Positions 60,301 through 64,000 of a stretch of 64,000 nucleotides of DNA are shown piece after piece (within the stretch, counting starts at the first letter, position 1; the number at the start of each line of letters is the position of its first letter). The notes under the pieces were generated by a model that saw only the letters and a program-made list of their open reading frames with translations, made no database searches and had not been told where the DNA came from. A program made the position numbers and the translations under genes. This stretch comes from Epiperipatus broadwayi (lineage: Eukaryota; Onychophora; Udeonychophora; Euonychophora; Peripatidae): assembly GCA_028023455.1 (NCBI GenBank), contig JAQFVV010006215.1:2740580-2804579 (forward strand), given 5' to 3'.

Positions 60301-63300
60301 TCTACCTGGCCCATTCTCATCGTCTGAAACTGATAGACCTTAAAGTATTTTTACTTTCAATTCAAACATTTTATCATAGCTAGAGTAAATAACAGACATG
60401 TATATATGAGCATAATAACACGCAAACAATTTCAAATCACTTTGGTAAGAAATACTGCAACGATATTAATTAATAAACTCATTTCTGATAAGTATAATAT
60501 TTTTAGCTTGGAAATATACTAATTATGGTTGAACAAGCAAGGCAAATGACTTCTATAAGCAAAGACAAAATAACTTTTTTAAGATGCATTTTGCATTAGC
60601 ACAAAATTGAAATAAAAGTTTGGCTTAAGATAAACAACAAATCATTAAATTCTGAGTTGAATAATTATGGAAAATAATGATTTTATAATCTATTGAAAAA
60701 CACAAAGATAAACTATGAAATTTATAACATGAGCTCTCTTCAAAAGAGCTGTTCATCCCTTCAACATTAAATGGATGTTTCCATTTTTAACATGCATGTA
60801 TAGTAAGAATACGAGCACACAATAAAACTTATACTTAAATAACATGAATTACCTAGCACAATATTCCTCCATATTATACTTTGTGAGATGTTCTTGGAGA
60901 AAGCAATAATAATAATAATAAAATCATAAGACAACTTTTAAACTACTGTCTACTAAACACTATTAAATAATAATAACTAGTTTTTTTTTCTTTCTCTTGG
61001 TTGAAGTGAAAGTTTATTTACAGTTTTTAAATGACTTATTTTAGTCATATACTAAATGATGATAATAACTGGCATAAATATAAATATTCACAAACACACA
61101 ACAAATTCCTGCAGGAAGACAAGTAACATTATTTTGGATCCAGAATAGCAGCATTCAATGTTCTTAGCAAGGCTAATGAAAATGCTGACAATATTACCTT
61201 TGAGAATTCTCCATTAATATTTATTAATATGTAGGTATAGCCATAATTTATTATTTAAGTCAATAGATAGGTCCAAGCATTTATTCTGAGTTTTTTTAAA
61301 GACATTATAAAATGCATATCATTATAATAAGTTCACAAAATCCACTTGAATTCACTTAAGTTTACTGACAACATGTTTTAATAAGAAACTCAACTGTAAA
61401 CAAGGAGAAAAATGAAAAGAAATTCACATCCATTTTATGTTCTTCTATTCATTTATTCCAGAATATTTGAGAAAAACTAATAATCCATCCATCAGATTAT
61501 ATGTCACACATTTGTTCTTAGTTTTTGAATGCAAATGGTTAAGTAACTGTTTGATATTTATTAAGTAAATGTTTTAACAATAATAATAATGATGATAATA
61601 AAACGTGAAAATACATTATTTGCACGCATATCCTTCCGTATAAACTTTCTTCTTTCATAGCTAGCAAACTTTATTACTAAGAGTTCCTGATGTCTATTGA
61701 GAGAGTTCACACATTTTCCAAAGCAATAAAAGAGTTCACACATTTCAGCCACTTCATTAATATTAGAATTACATTTCACGGAAAATAATTTTGAAATATA
61801 AACATGCATTTCTCTGACTTCCTTAAAATTATAATTAAGATTTAAATAAAGCAATTTTGAAATATAAGCACACATTTCCATTAATGATTAAAAAAAATTG
61901 AAGTAAAATAATTTTATAATATAGCACACATATGCATCCCAAACAATGGTTTTAGAATTTAAAATTGCTAGTTAAGAATAAGGAATAATGTACCTCTACA
62001 GTCATTTACGTTACCATTTTTCTAGAGAATTAATACTGTTTTTTCACTTTCAGCCTTGGGTCCTGGAAGAGTTAGCTTGTAAAAACGAAATTGTACTAAT
62101 AAAACTTTTACAATAAAATCAGAAAGCAACTTGCAGTTCAGTAAAGTAAAAAATGAAATCCCTTTATTTGTAAAAAGATTTTTCTTTTTATAGATCCCAA
62201 ATTATTACCCAAGCATCTATTCTTCCAATAATCCAAGGTCATTTGAAAGTTCAAAGGTCTCTAGACATAGACTTGCTCCACCCTTTTTACTGAAGTTTTA
62301 ATTTATGCAAGAAACTATTTGTGTTTTGAAAAAGAAAGAAAGCAAAAAAAATCATTTTGTCTGTTAATAAAAAAAAAAATTTTTAAATGAACTAAGAATA
62401 AAATATTTTACATTTCTAAAGTAACAGAACAAAATTAATGATAATTATTCTAGCAAATAAAATATTTAGTAGTATATTTGTCATTTAATAATTCACTAGT
62501 CCAGTGATCCATTAATTCATTTAAAAAGTAACTAAGCTGTTTTTTCAAACTATTGTTTGTGAAAATTAAATATCTCAACATTTGGTGGTTCAATGAAGTA
62601 CATGATTGGAAAATGAAGCTGAAAGATGACAAGCATACATTAACATTTACAATAATGTACTACAGGTACTAAACTGAACTAACTGAAATGAAAGTTTCTA
62701 TGATGGTAATTCAAACATATTGTACTATTTATACTATTGATTAAAATATTATAAGCAAATAAATCGGAGAACTATTTAAACAAACATTAATACTGTTCTG
62801 CAGACAAATAAAACAAACTTGGAATCAACTTAAACCAAACTGATCACTTCTGTGACAAGCCATCCCTTTCTACCATTAATTACTCACTAAAGAAAGATAC
62901 TAAAGATCTAAAAAATTTTAAATTACATCTATAAGTGCTTTTAAGCATAGTTTTAGGTCATTAACAAAAAAATTTTAGAATTTCAGGTTTTTTTTTTGGG
63001 GGGGGGTAGTAAGATGCCATCAGATGTTACTGATACAGTGCCACATAATTATAATCAATATTTCTGGTGCCAATCCAGAAGGTTACAATATATATATATA
63101 TGATGTCCTATATACTAGAGTGTGGTGGTGGAGTATTAAACCTCAAAGCTCAAAGTCCATGAATTAAAACTATAGCTTTTCCACTTCTGATATTTAAATA
63201 TCTTATAAACTCCCAAGCAATAAAACATTTGATATTTATTTAATGATTATTTTTGGTTAGAAAGAATATCTAAGTGTTAAAAAGAGATTATGATTGTATT

Positions 63301-64000
63301 ATAAATAGTAAATTTAAATACCCATCCAAATCCACCATTTTTTCAAACAGTTAAAATAACATCATGCTTTTGCATGTTTATGCAGTGTGTTATGAAATTC
63401 TAACTAACATTTCAATGCCAGATAGATATTTCTATTGAATAAAATCTCATTAATATCTTACAGGTGAATGTATTCAGGTACATAGTTTGGATTCTACAAA
63501 TTGAGAAAAGACATTAGATTCTTTGATTCGACAGCCAACAGCGACATGTTAGCTTATTTATAAAAGTAATTGTTTTAAAAAATTGTATTAAACCTGTCTA
63601 ATGACTGACCATTTTTGGATTTTGAAAAAATTCTAAATTACATAAGAAATAGATATAATTTTTAGATTTAGTATCCCTCCCCCGAACTGTATAAAAAATA
63701 TGTATATATATAATTAGCATAAAATAAATGAATTGTGAATATACATTAAAATCTTTTAAATTTGATAAGTTCTGGATAATATGCTGATGTACAAAATTTG
63801 TGTTGGTCAGAATAATACAATTAAAATTGAATTCCGAAAAGGCTGTTTATATAAACTATGATAAATAATCAACATTTGAGTCTAGTAATGAAGAATTTTG
63901 ATAAATGTGTTAATGTTATATAAGCTATAAAATTTGACTAAGTATATTAAATAAATGAATAATTCAATGGCTAGCCATTTGGAAGGTTAGATGATATCCA
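57320..64000. other. 6.7-kb AT-rich stretch without a supported gene
   Basis: No gene is supported. It includes a weakly repetitive stretch at 59040-59440 (a recurring AGCTATCA with 'tctgataaac/tctgatagac'-type words) and at 60020-60200 (a recurring AGTTTTCTCAATCCCATA-type word, three times), a G9 run at 62998-63006, a TA array near 63090, and a candidate splice acceptor at 62053. Confidence 0.5.
60030..60195. repeat. Short tandem-like repeat, three units of about 65 bp
   Basis: GAGAGTTTTCTCAATCCCAT, GAGAGTTTTCTCTATCCCAT and AGAGCTTTTCTCAATCCCAT occur at about 60041, 60093 and 60165, each followed by ACAA/ATA-rich spacers and TACTCAAA-type words. It is a diverged minisatellite. Confidence 0.55.

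Overview
The window is very AT-rich animal DNA. There is no operon structure, almost no long open reading frames, many TA, TTG and TGA-type microsatellites, and a dense load of decayed transposable elements. The elements seen are non-LTR retrotransposons (an RTE-like family, and a second APE-type family with a CCHC ORF1), tRNA-derived SINEs, foldback/MITE-like elements, one hAT element and a miniature LTR retrotransposon. This repertoire fits an invertebrate metazoan with a large, repeat-rich genome. I cannot name the species. A run of exactly 500 N at 11151-11650 is a scaffold gap.

Layout. 1-10 kb: a GC-enriched start, two tRNA-like SINEs (2.9 and 5.1 kb), two copies of foldback family A (3.3 and 4.3 kb) and a long dead LINE (6.5-9.6 kb). 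10-18 kb: a perfect 27-bp-arm hairpin, the assembly gap, a dispersed repeat whose inverted partner lies at 28.5-29.3 kb, the only convincing intact ORF of the window (14145-14750, 201 codons, with a poly(A) signal), and a dead LINE ORF1 (16.1-17.4 kb). 18-36 kb: mostly featureless AT-rich DNA with foldback elements at 23.2 and 27.3 kb and tRNA-like SINE heads at 26.6 and 34.8 kb. 36-46 kb: an LTR-like promoter/poly(A) pair, nested foldback elements (37.1-38.2 kb), foldback family B (39.9-40.6 kb), more family A copies (41.6, 44.8, 45.1 and 45.5 kb) and the 5' part of a LINE on the minus strand (42.6-44.2 kb). 46-56 kb: a hAT element with perfect 8-bp target duplications, three SINEs in a row, one more SINE, and an RTE-like LINE split by a tandem miniature LTR retrotransposon. 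56-64 kb: AT-rich DNA with no recognisable gene.

The most interesting structure is at 52268-54240. Three LTRs alternate with two identical 140-bp internal segments, each carrying a primer-binding-site-like and a polypurine-tract-like sequence, and the whole is flanked by one 5-bp target duplication. By eye the middle LTR is a recombinant: its left half carries the LTR3 variants and its right half carries the LTR1 variants. That is the signature of unequal crossing-over between the two LTRs of one TRIM-like element. No pathway or gene cluster is present; apart from the 14.1-kb ORF the window is intergenic or intronic repeat DNA.
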